64,000 nt of DNA from Caldilineaceae bacterium bin34 (GTDB lineage: Bacteria; Chloroflexota; Anaerolineae; Caldilineales; Caldilineaceae), in assembly GCA_002238555.1 (NCBI GenBank), contig MPMO01000004.1, positions 1 to 64,000 on the forward strand, written 5' to 3'. Below, piece after piece: positions 26,338 through 33,501 of the stretch (positions within the stretch are counted from its first letter, which is position 1; every line of letters begins with the position of its first letter). The position numbers were made by a program, and so were the translations under genes. The notes under the pieces were generated by a model. The model saw nothing but the letters and a program-made list of their open reading frames with translations. It did not search any database and was not told the origin of the DNA.

Positions 26338-27366
26338 TCAGTCGTTGGCCGCCCCCAACTTCAGATAGTGTTCGTGGTCCTCCGCAATCAGCGGATACAC
26401 CTCGTCCAGTTCATCGAACGCCACCACCGGTTGCACCAACGCTTCGGAGTTGATCTGCCCGTTGCACAGCAGGCGCCAGGCCACCGCCATCAACCGTTCC
26501 TCGTCCCAGTTCGGGTAATCCGGATTCGGTTCGCTGCAGGATCGGCTAAAGATCAGCGTTGGCCGGTTCATGTGCGCCTCCGCACCAAGATCCAGGCCCG
26601 CCGGATAGCTGCCGGGAAAAGCCCCTGCGACCACCGTTCCGCCGTAGGCAACGGCACGGAATGCATGTTGCAGTGCCAGGTGACTTCCGCTGTACTCGAT
26701 GCATACGTCGGCCCCCCGACGGTCGCTCAGGTCCTTGATGGCAAGCCCGGCGTCCACAGCGGTCGGATCCACCACTGCGTCGGCTCCGAGCTCCAATGCC
26801 AGCTCCCGCCGCATCGTGCTTGGCTCGACGGCGATCAGCAAGCGGGCACCGGCCGCCCTGACCGCCTGCAACACACAGAGGCCTATGGCCCCCATTCCGA
26901 AAACCGCCACGACATCGCCCAGCCGGACATGGCCGTCGCGCACCGCGCCAACCGCAAAATCGGCCGGGTCCAGACAGCCGGCGGCCTGCCAGGGAACTCC
27001 ATCCGGAAGGGACCGAACATGGGTCTCGTGCCACATGTGCTGCTCGCGGAAGGGCCCGTAGGCGAAGACCCGATCGCCTTTTTGGAAGCGGGATACCGCC
27101 GGCCCTACGGCCTCAACCAGACCAACCGCCGTATTGCCCAGCGGAATAGGGAAGATTGGCTGGTGCGAGTCCTGCTTGAATGCCAGGTAATCGGGGTCCC
27201 AAGTGCCCCGCGGCAGGCCGTAGCCCTTGAACAACGACATCTCGGTCCCGTGTTTGGCGACGCTGTGCGTGGTGTTCACCAGGATGTGACTGTCGCCAAG
27301 CGGTGGCGGATCGTACTCCCTGAAGGCGGCCATCCCCACCGCGGTTGCGACAAGTTCCTTGGGCAT
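26338..27366 (-). CDS. Zinc-type alcohol dehydrogenase-like (MDR superfamily) protein
   Basis: A 342-residue medium-chain dehydrogenase/reductase. The N-terminal GroES-like domain (LGNTAVGLVEAVGPAVSRFQKGDRV) is followed by a Rossmann domain with VFGMGAIGLCVLQAVRAAGA and the acidic residue of NAD binding in IAVEP. The classical Cys/His zinc ligands are not evident: the usual Cys site is within HSVAKHGTE and no structural zinc lobe of four cysteines is present. It may therefore be a zinc-poor polyol or secondary-alcohol dehydrogenase. The substrate is unknown. The gene is followed by a perfect palindrome. Confidence 0.85.
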   Translation of the reverse strand: MPKELVATAVGMAAFREYDPPPLGDSHILVNTTHSVAKHGTEMSLFKGYGLPRGTWDPDYLAFKQDSHQPIFPIPLGNTAVGLVEAVGPAVSRFQKGDRVFAYGPFREQHMWHETHVRSLPDGVPWQAAGCLDPADFAVGAVRDGHVRLGDVVAVFGMGAIGLCVLQAVRAAGARLLIAVEPSTMRRELALELGADAVVDPTAVDAGLAIKDLSDRRGADVCIEYSGSHLALQHAFRAVAYGGTVVAGAFPGSYPAGLDLGAEAHMNRPTLIFSRSCSEPNPDYPNWDEERLMAVAWRLLCNGQINSEALVQPVVAFDELDEVYPLIAEDHEHYLKLGAAND

Positions 27367-27518
27367 CGCGAACTCCTGACTTCAGTCACTGCCTGGATTG
27401 ATAGACGTCGGCCAAGTCGGTCGACGGCAAACAGACCATGGACCGCGCCGTGCCCATGATAGCGCGGTCGATTAAAGGGCAATGCGTGGCCGGCTTGGGG
27501 CAAAACGCCGTGCCTGTA

Positions 27519-28397
27519 CTATTCCGCCCCCACGGGCAGCCAATGCACCTGGTGCCAGAGATTCCGTTTGATGTAGTAGGCCCGTTGTTCTCCGGTTTGC
27601 AGGGATTCGGCCAGCTGGGCCACATACCGGTCCGCCCCGTGCTCGACCTCGAACTCCCCGCTGCAAGGTACGAATCCGTCCTTGATGATGCGCTGCTGGA
27701 TCGTGGCCTCCCGATTGAAGAAGACCACCTGATTGACACGTGCCATGTCCGCCAACCGCGCCGCGAAATCATCCGCGTCCTCGGCGACGTGGTGCGCTCC
27801 CCCAACGAATGCCGGCTGCAGGGTTCGGTATTCGCTGATGGGCAGTTCGACCCACACGATGAACGTCGAAATCCCCAGCATGCTGGGAAGACCTACGCCC
27901 TCGATGCTCTCGGCAAAGCCCCGGGGCTTGATGCACCATGGGCCCTGTTCCAAGGCCGGGTCGTACATGGAAGACTCCGGCATTTCGAGCCAGCCCCATC
28001 CGCTGGTGGGGTCGACCTCCACATCCAGATAGCCTTGGAAATCCGTTTCGAAGACCCGTTCGAACCTACCGGTCCAAGCCATCACCTGCTTGTTGCGAAT
28101 GGGCAGGCCGCTGGCTGTTTCCACCCTGGTAAACACATGGGGATGCTGGTCGATGACATCGGCCACGAAAGTCTGGTTCCAATCGTTCAGGTACTGATCC
28201 CGGGCCCAGGCCTCCGTGCTGCCGGCCACGTCCCGGCTGTCGTTCCGCCAGTCTCCATCGCGCATCGTGAAGACATCCTTGATGAGATAGAACTGCGTGG
28301 CGTCCCCGGCGGGTCCCATGGAACGAAACCGTTCGTCAAGCGGCTTGACCTCAAACCGGAACTCATGCACCCATTGGCCGAAGCGTCTGGCAATCAT
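27519..28397 (-). CDS. Conserved-looking protein of unknown function
   Basis: A 292-residue soluble protein with no signal peptide or membrane segment, rich in aromatic residues (WGWLEMPESS, WHQVHWLP). I do not recognise a domain. Codon use and length support a real gene, and the ATG at 28397 has an AAGGA stretch upstream. The motif EVDPTSGWGWLEMP and several Trp/His pairs could form a binding pocket, but no catalytic pattern is clear. It lies between the dehydrogenase gene and the hem cluster on the same strand. Confidence 0.75.
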   Translation of the reverse strand: MIARRFGQWVHEFRFEVKPLDERFRSMGPAGDATQFYLIKDVFTMRDGDWRNDSRDVAGSTEAWARDQYLNDWNQTFVADVIDQHPHVFTRVETASGLPIRNKQVMAWTGRFERVFETDFQGYLDVEVDPTSGWGWLEMPESSMYDPALEQGPWCIKPRGFAESIEGVGLPSMLGISTFIVWVELPISEYRTLQPAFVGGAHHVAEDADDFAARLADMARVNQVVFFNREATIQQRIIKDGFVPCSGEFEVEHGADRYVAQLAESLQTGEQRAYYIKRNLWHQVHWLPVGAE

Positions 28398-28810
28398 GTG
28401 TGGTTTCCTTGGTGGCGCGTCCGGACAGCACGACCGGTCCGTTCATCGACAAGCAATACGGGCAGGATGTTGGATTATAGCGATTGGCCCCGATTGCAGC
28501 ACACTCGCCCGGTCCGTTGGACAGGACAACGGCGATCCAAATTGGGTTGTGGCAACCGGTGACAGGATGGTTGCACTGGAAGGCTGCAACTCGCCACTGC
28601 ACCGGGAAGACGCGCCCTTGGGAACCCCGCGGCTACGTTTGAACAGGCCGGATGAACTGGAAATGCCTACGCAGGGACCTGTGGCAACGGAATGTGACTT
28701 CCTGGTCCGGTGGGCCGTCTGGCGGTGCCCGTTCAGACGACCCGCCCGCGACGCCACGCGTTCTTGTCGAACCCGGGAGCTCCCGGATCCGCCGGTGGCG
28801 GCCCCGGACG
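28398..28810. other. Intergenic region downstream of hemB
   Basis: About 410 bases. Short frames on the minus strand lack recognisable domains. It must hold the end of the hem transcript and the promoter of the unknown gene at 27519, but I see no strong hairpin with a T-run. Confidence 0.45.
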
Positions 28811-29803
28811 TCATTTGGACAGCCAGGCGGCCACGTCTGGAGCATGATAGGAAATGATCACATCGGCACCGGCCCGTTTGATGCCCAGCAGCAGTTCCAG
28901 GACAGCATCCCGCTCCGAAATCCAGCCGGCTTTGGCCGCGGCCTTCAGCATCGCATACTCCCCACTGACGTTGTAGGCCGCCAGCGGGACCGCGGGAAAC
29001 GCCTGCTTCACCACATGGACCACGTCCAGAAATGCCATCGCCGGCTTGACCATCACCATGTCGGCTCCCTGTTCGATGTCCAGCGCCACTTCCTTGAGTG
29101 CTTCGGCCCGGTTGGTCGGATCCATTTGATACGTCTTGCGATCTCCATACCTGGGTGCCCCATCCGCCGCCTCCCGGAAGGGACCATAAAAACTCGATGC
29201 GTACTTGACCGCATAGGAAAGAATGGCGGTGAAGTCGAAACCGGCATCGTCCAAACCGGTTCGCAGCGCATGCACCATCCCGTCCAGCATGCCGCTTGGA
29301 GCCACCAAATCAGCCCCGGCCTCGGCATGGCTGACAGCAGTACGGGCCAGCAAGGCCAAGGACTCGTCGTTGAGGATGCGGCCGTTCCGGCCCAACAGCC
29401 CACAGTGTCCGGCCACCGTGTAGCTGCACATGCACACATCGGTGGCCACGAGCATCTCCGGCACGGCATCCTTGGCAGTCCTGAGGGCCTGTTGCACAAT
29501 CCCGTCGGACGCGAAGTTCTCCGAACCGATTTCATCCTTGCTCCGAGGCAGGCCAAACAGCAGTACGGCCTTGATGCCCAGCCTTGCCACCCTTTCAACC
29601 TCTGCCGGCAACAGATCCGTCGTCAGGCGGGCCTGGCCGGGCATGGAGGCAATTTCGGTCCGCAACCCTTGTCCATGCTGGACAAAGAGGGGATACACAA
29701 GGTCCGAGGGCGCGAGAGCCGTCTCGCGAACCAGTGCCCGCAAGGCCCCTGTCTGCCGCAACCGGCGCGGCCTTCGTGGATCGGCGAACTCACTGTTGTT
29801 CAT
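28811..29803 (-). CDS. hemB: Delta-aminolevulinic acid dehydratase (porphobilinogen synthase)
   Basis: HemB condenses two 5-aminolevulinate molecules to porphobilinogen. This 330-residue protein has the metal-binding cysteine cluster DVCMCSYTVAGHCG (zinc-type site), the Schiff-base strands VKYASSFYGPFR and MVKPAMAFLD, and the QMDPTNRAEAL region. The start is placed at the ATG at 29803, whose ATGA overlaps the hemD stop codon; this four-base overlap indicates translational coupling. The order hemC-hemD-hemB is a usual heme cluster; hemA, hemL and hemE are absent from this window. Confidence 0.95.
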   Translation of the reverse strand: MNNSEFADPRRPRRLRQTGALRALVRETALAPSDLVYPLFVQHGQGLRTEIASMPGQARLTTDLLPAEVERVARLGIKAVLLFGLPRSKDEIGSENFASDGIVQQALRTAKDAVPEMLVATDVCMCSYTVAGHCGLLGRNGRILNDESLALLARTAVSHAEAGADLVAPSGMLDGMVHALRTGLDDAGFDFTAILSYAVKYASSFYGPFREAADGAPRYGDRKTYQMDPTNRAEALKEVALDIEQGADMVMVKPAMAFLDVVHVVKQAFPAVPLAAYNVSGEYAMLKAAAKAGWISERDAVLELLLGIKRAGADVIISYHAPDVAAWLSK

Positions 29804-30603
29804 GGGACCTGCCTGTCCGATTGTTCGGCACCGCACTTGCGAAACCTGAGCACCAACCCTCCCAACAAGTCGTGGAAGGACATTCCCTCAACATACACGT
29901 CCACGCGCATGCCCGCGGCCACAGCCGCCTCCCGGCTTGTGGCTCCCATACAGGCTACAAGGGTGCTCCGCAGGAGGGAATGCGAACCGGGTTGGTCCCG
30001 GACCCCGTGTGCAAAGCACCGAACGCAGCTCCCACTGGTGAACGTGACCGCATCCAACGAGCTGCCGAAGCAAGCCAGGGCGGCTCGCAAGCCTTCGGCG
30101 CAACGTGTCCGGTAAACCGGAAACGCACGTACACGATCGCCATCCGCGCCCAACCGCGAAAGGGCCGGACCCGGCCCCGCCGTGGAGTGAAGCACAGTGG
30201 CAGTTTCCGTTGGCGCCAAGCGCAGTTGGGTAGCCAACCTACCGTCCGGGCGATAGGTGCTTGCCGGTTCAACGCCTAGGGAATTCCGCAGCTCACGGCC
30301 CGTGACGGGCCCCATCACGGCAAATCTTGGCCCCGGTCCAGGTTGACACCCCTTGAACTCGGGCCACTGGGCGATCGCCCGGACGGCGTTGACGCTGGAT
30401 AGCACCACCCACGTCGACGAACGAACCGCCTCGCGGGCTTGCCCCAGGGTATCCGCCGGCAAGGTCTGGAATTCGATGGCAGGCAACGCAATTGGGATGC
30501 CGCCAAACTCGGCAACCGCCTGCATGGCCCCGTGCATCTGGTTCCGTGCACGGGTGACCCCAATCCGCTTCCCGGCTAGACCGGGTACACCGGTGTCAGC
30601 CAT
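29800..30603 (-). CDS. hemD: Uroporphyrinogen-III synthase
   Basis: HemD closes hydroxymethylbilane into uroporphyrinogen III with inversion of ring D. The protein is poorly conserved but typical: GLAGKRIGVTRARNQ near the start, FGGIPIALPAIEF, a STWVVLSSVNAV strand, and a second domain with FTSGSCVRCF. The ATG at 30603 begins just before the conserved GKRIGVTRA and gives 267 residues. It overlaps the end of hemC by 28 bases and ends in an ATGA overlap with hemB. Position in the cluster gives additional support. Confidence 0.9.
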   Translation of the reverse strand: MADTGVPGLAGKRIGVTRARNQMHGAMQAVAEFGGIPIALPAIEFQTLPADTLGQAREAVRSSTWVVLSSVNAVRAIAQWPEFKGCQPGPGPRFAVMGPVTGRELRNSLGVEPASTYRPDGRLATQLRLAPTETATVLHSTAGPGPALSRLGADGDRVRAFPVYRTRCAEGLRAALACFGSSLDAVTFTSGSCVRCFAHGVRDQPGSHSLLRSTLVACMGATSREAAVAAGMRVDVYVEGMSFHDLLGGLVLRFRKCGAEQSDRQVP

Positions 30604-31508
30604 TTCCGTACACCTCGGGCCAGGAGTGCATCGGCCGCTCGCATGCCCAGTTGCCAAGCACTGGTTCCACTGGCCTCGAATGCTTCAAGGCGTTGTCCAT
30701 CAGGAGATCGTACATGGGCGCGCAGGTGAATTCGGCCTTCGGTTACGGTGGCGTAGGCGGCAGCGGGCAACGCACAACCACCGCCCAACCCATGCAACAG
30801 GGCCCGTTCGCACCGGGTGGCCAACCGGGTGGGCATATGATCCAGAGGTTGGACAAGATCCGCCATGCGGTGATCCGATTTTCGAACCTGCAGCGCAATG
30901 GCCCCCTGGCCCGGTGCGGTCAGAAACGTCGCCAGCGGAAATTCATCGGAGATGCCGTCCGTCTGGTCAATCCTGGTCAATCCGCAGGCGGCAAGTACAA
31001 GACCGCGGCACTCGGAGGGTGCCTCCCGCATGCGGCGAATGCGGGTGTCCACGTTACCCCGCATCGGCGCAACTTCGAAGTCGCTTCGAAGCGAATGCAA
31101 CATGCGGGTCCTGCGGGCGCTGGACGTACCCAGTCGCGCTCCCGATGGCAACGAGTTCAGGTTCATGCCGTCAGAGGTTACCAGCACATCCTTGGCATCG
31201 TCCCGGCGCAGAATCGCCGCCAATGTCAGATCCTCATGCATGGTGGTCGGAAGATCCTTGAGGCTGTGCACAGCCACATCAATCTCCAGCCGTAGGAGCG
31301 CCGCCTCCAGTTCGGACGTGAATATCCCTGTGGACCCGAAGGCGTGCACCGGTTTGGTCGGATGGCAATCCCCTGCCGTTGTTACAGGAACCACATCGAT
31401 TTCCAGACCGGACGCCATGGCCCGCAACTGCCGACAAACGGCGGAGGTCTGGACTCGAGACAGTCGGGAACCCCGCGTTCCGACTCTAATGCGCAGCCTT
31501 GCATCCAT
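30576..31508 (-). CDS. hemC: Porphobilinogen deaminase (hydroxymethylbilane synthase)
   Basis: HemC polymerises four porphobilinogen units into hydroxymethylbilane. The 310-residue protein starts with IRVGTRGSRLSRVQT, has HSLKDLPTTM with the catalytic Asp region, RGNVDTRIRR, and the LGGGCALP motif whose Cys245 should carry the dipyrromethane cofactor. It is the first gene of hemC-hemD-hemB and diverges from the MerR-like membrane-anchored protein gene, with about 250 bases between the start codons. Confidence 0.95.
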   Translation of the reverse strand: MDARLRIRVGTRGSRLSRVQTSAVCRQLRAMASGLEIDVVPVTTAGDCHPTKPVHAFGSTGIFTSELEAALLRLEIDVAVHSLKDLPTTMHEDLTLAAILRRDDAKDVLVTSDGMNLNSLPSGARLGTSSARRTRMLHSLRSDFEVAPMRGNVDTRIRRMREAPSECRGLVLAACGLTRIDQTDGISDEFPLATFLTAPGQGAIALQVRKSDHRMADLVQPLDHMPTRLATRCERALLHGLGGGCALPAAAYATVTEGRIHLRAHVRSPDGQRLEAFEASGTSAWQLGMRAADALLARGVRKWLTPVYPV

Positions 31509-31557
31509 GAATCAACACACGCGATAGCCTTGTTCGGCACCTTCCCCGACCACCCGC

Positions 31558-31588
31558 ATTCTAAAGGGGATGGTGGTTCTGGCCACCA
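31558..31588. promoter_or_regulatory. Candidate promoter/operator region between hemC and the HTH gene
   Basis: On the minus strand TAGAAT (31558-31563) lies about 50 bases upstream of the hemC start. Next to it, 31571-31588 is an inverted repeat with arms TGGTGG and CCACCA around six bases. A regulator binding there could cover the hemC promoter. No good -35 box was found. Confidence 0.3.
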
Positions 31589-31765
31589 CAACCCAACCCT
31601 GTCCTGTCCCATAGGTTAGGCGTTGGCAACGAATCCCGTACAATGTCAGCACGACCTCGCACCCGGTGCAGCAGGTCTGCAAGTTCGCAGACCCCCTGCC
31701 TCGCACCTCTCGGACACCATTTTCCCGTTTTCGCAATCCAAGGACACGCTCCGGTGCCCAATGCC

Positions 31766-32416
31766 ATGAATGCACCTACCGTAACTCGCAAGTCCGTTAC
31801 AGCTGTGGCCAATGAACTGGCAGTCAGCCCCGATACCGTTCGACGCTATGCCAAGGAGTTCGCGCCCTATCTCTCGAACGAGGCCAGTCCCAAGAGCGGC
31901 AGCACCCGGACCTTCGACGAGCGGGACATTGCGGTCCTGAAAGCCGCCAGGGAACAGATGAGTTCCGGACTCAATCACGAATCGGTGCGGGCCAAGCTGG
32001 CCATGATGGACTTTCCCGACGAACCTGCCCAGGTGGAGGCCGAACCCGTAGGCGAAACCCAAGTCCAGCCGTCGGTCGAGTTCCAAAGCGTAACCACGGC
32101 GATGCTCACGTTGGTCGACGCGGTAGCCCAGACTCAGGCTCAACTGGCGACGCTGCCGGAAATCAACCACCGACTGGGCCAAATCACGGAGACGATTCAC
32201 GCGCAGCAGGCCATGCAGGATCAGATTTCCACGATGGCGGAAGACATCAACGACCTGACGATGAAGAATGCCGAGTTGAGCGAGGAACTCCAGACCACGC
32301 GCCGACAGGGTCTGGCATGGTTCATTTGGTTTCTGGTTGGCACCGTTGCAGCCTGTTCAGCCCTCGTGGGCGTTATGTTTCTGATGCGCGCAGGGCTGTT
32401 GAATCTTCCAGGTTGA
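31766..32416 (+). CDS. MerR-like HTH protein with coiled coil and C-terminal membrane anchor
   Basis: This 216-residue protein has three parts. Residues 9-75 form a MerR-like winged helix (VTAVANELAVSPDTVRRYAKEF, split by the turn, and TRTFDERDIAVLKAAREQM). Residues 100-183 are rich in Gln/Glu/Leu heptads and look like a coiled coil. Residues 186-210 form one hydrophobic helix (FIWFLVGTVAACSALVGVMF). The layout recalls RacA and related MerR-fold DNA-anchoring proteins, but with its own membrane segment. It may be a membrane-bound regulator or DNA tether. It diverges from hemC. A GTG at 31754 is an alternative start. A terminator-like hairpin follows. Confidence 0.8.
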   Translation: MNAPTVTRKSVTAVANELAVSPDTVRRYAKEFAPYLSNEASPKSGSTRTFDERDIAVLKAAREQMSSGLNHESVRAKLAMMDFPDEPAQVEAEPVGETQVQPSVEFQSVTTAMLTLVDAVAQTQAQLATLPEINHRLGQITETIHAQQAMQDQISTMAEDINDLTMKNAELSEELQTTRRQGLAWFIWFLVGTVAACSALVGVMFLMRAGLLNLPG

Positions 32417-32432
32417 GGGGCTGCCTGCCGGA

Positions 32433-32462
32433 CTTGTCAAGACACCTGACAAGCGCCTTTTT
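32433..32462 (+). terminator. Intrinsic terminator after the HTH-membrane gene
   Basis: A seven-base stem (CTTGTCA and TGACAAG around a seven-base loop) is followed by CGCC and a run of five T. It begins 17 bases after the stop codon on the plus strand. Confidence 0.6.
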
Positions 32463-32651
32463 CCTGGGTTCGTCTGTCTATCAGGACATCCGCGTTCCAG
32501 TCGCCGACCGGGCTCGCTGATCGGGACCGCAGTTCCGGCGCCGCAGGTGTGATTCGGAGGACATGGTGGTCCGCCGCCCAGCCAGTCCATTGTCCATTGG
32601 CGTCACAGGCGCGGCCAGCCGTCAGGGTTGGCAACGGGAGCGCCGCACGCA

Positions 32652-33422
32652 CTACCAGAGGGTGTATCCACCGTCGATGGTCAGATTGTGACCCGTTACG
32701 TAGCTGGACGCATCCGAGGCGAGGTACACCAGTCCGCCCTGAAGATCGCGGGCCAGCCCCAGCCTACCCATGGGCGTGTTGGACTTCCAAATTCCACCAT
32801 TGGAGCCATCCATGTTCAAGGCGGTCATGGGAGTCAACGTGTGGCCCGGACTGATGCAATTGACGCGAACACCCCGGCTTCCCCATTCGGCAGCGCAGTT
32901 GCGCGTCAGTTGCACAACCCCTGCCTTGGCGGCGTTGTAGGCCACATGCAACTGGGGCCGATTGACGATTCGGCCCGACATCGAAGCGGTGTTGATGATC
33001 GAACCGGCTCCCTGATCGAGCATGAGCCTGCCTTCGGCCTGTGTGCAGAGGAACACCCCCTTGAGGTCGACCGCAATGGTCGCATCCCAATCCGCCTCGG
33101 TCATGTCCTCAGCCTTGGCCTTCAAGGCGATTCCCGCATTGTTGACGCCGATGTCGACGCGTCCCCAGCGGTCCGCGATTTCGGCGACCATCGACTGAAC
33201 CTGCTCCTGGGACGTGACATCCACCTCAAGGCTCATCGACTCCACCCCCAACGCCTCAAGGCGCTCGGCCACATGTCGGGCCCTTCCACCATTTCTGTCC
33301 GCCACGGCCACGTTGGACCCGGCTTCAGCCAGCGCGAAGGCGAAACTCTCACCGATGCCGCTGGCGCCGCCGGTCACGACGGCCGCTCGACCAGTCAGGC
33401 GAAATCGATCCAGTAAAGCCAT
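32652..33422 (-). CDS. Short-chain dehydrogenase/reductase (SDR)
   Basis: A 256-residue classical SDR. It has the glycine-rich cofactor loop TGGASGIG, the NNAG motif in VNNAGIALK, catalytic Ser in NTASMSG and the YNAAK catalytic Tyr-Lys pair, and ends with the usual TGHNLTIDGGYTLW. An Asp after the second strand (VADRNG) favours NAD(H). It probably oxidises or reduces a sugar or polyol; the substrate is unknown. It diverges from the glycoside-hydrolase-like/TetR frame, with a palindrome in the shared promoter region. Confidence 0.92.
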   Translation of the reverse strand: MALLDRFRLTGRAAVVTGGASGIGESFAFALAEAGSNVAVADRNGGRARHVAERLEALGVESMSLEVDVTSQEQVQSMVAEIADRWGRVDIGVNNAGIALKAKAEDMTEADWDATIAVDLKGVFLCTQAEGRLMLDQGAGSIINTASMSGRIVNRPQLHVAYNAAKAGVVQLTRNCAAEWGSRGVRVNCISPGHTLTPMTALNMDGSNGGIWKSNTPMGRLGLARDLQGGLVYLASDASSYVTGHNLTIDGGYTLW

Positions 33423-33445
33423 TGATCACCCCTCTGCCGCTGAAC

Positions 33446-33458
33446 TATTGGTCCAATA
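33446..33458. promoter_or_regulatory. 13-bp palindrome, candidate TetR operator
   Basis: TATTGGTCCAATA is a perfect palindrome around a central base. It lies between the divergent SDR start (33422) and the ATG at 33502, the normal place for a TetR-family operator. A TetR domain is encoded at the end of the divergent frame. Binding is an inference. Confidence 0.4.
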
Positions 33459-33501
33459 TCCTAAACCCAGAACCACTGACGTACGGTCATCGAACAGTCC
33501 G

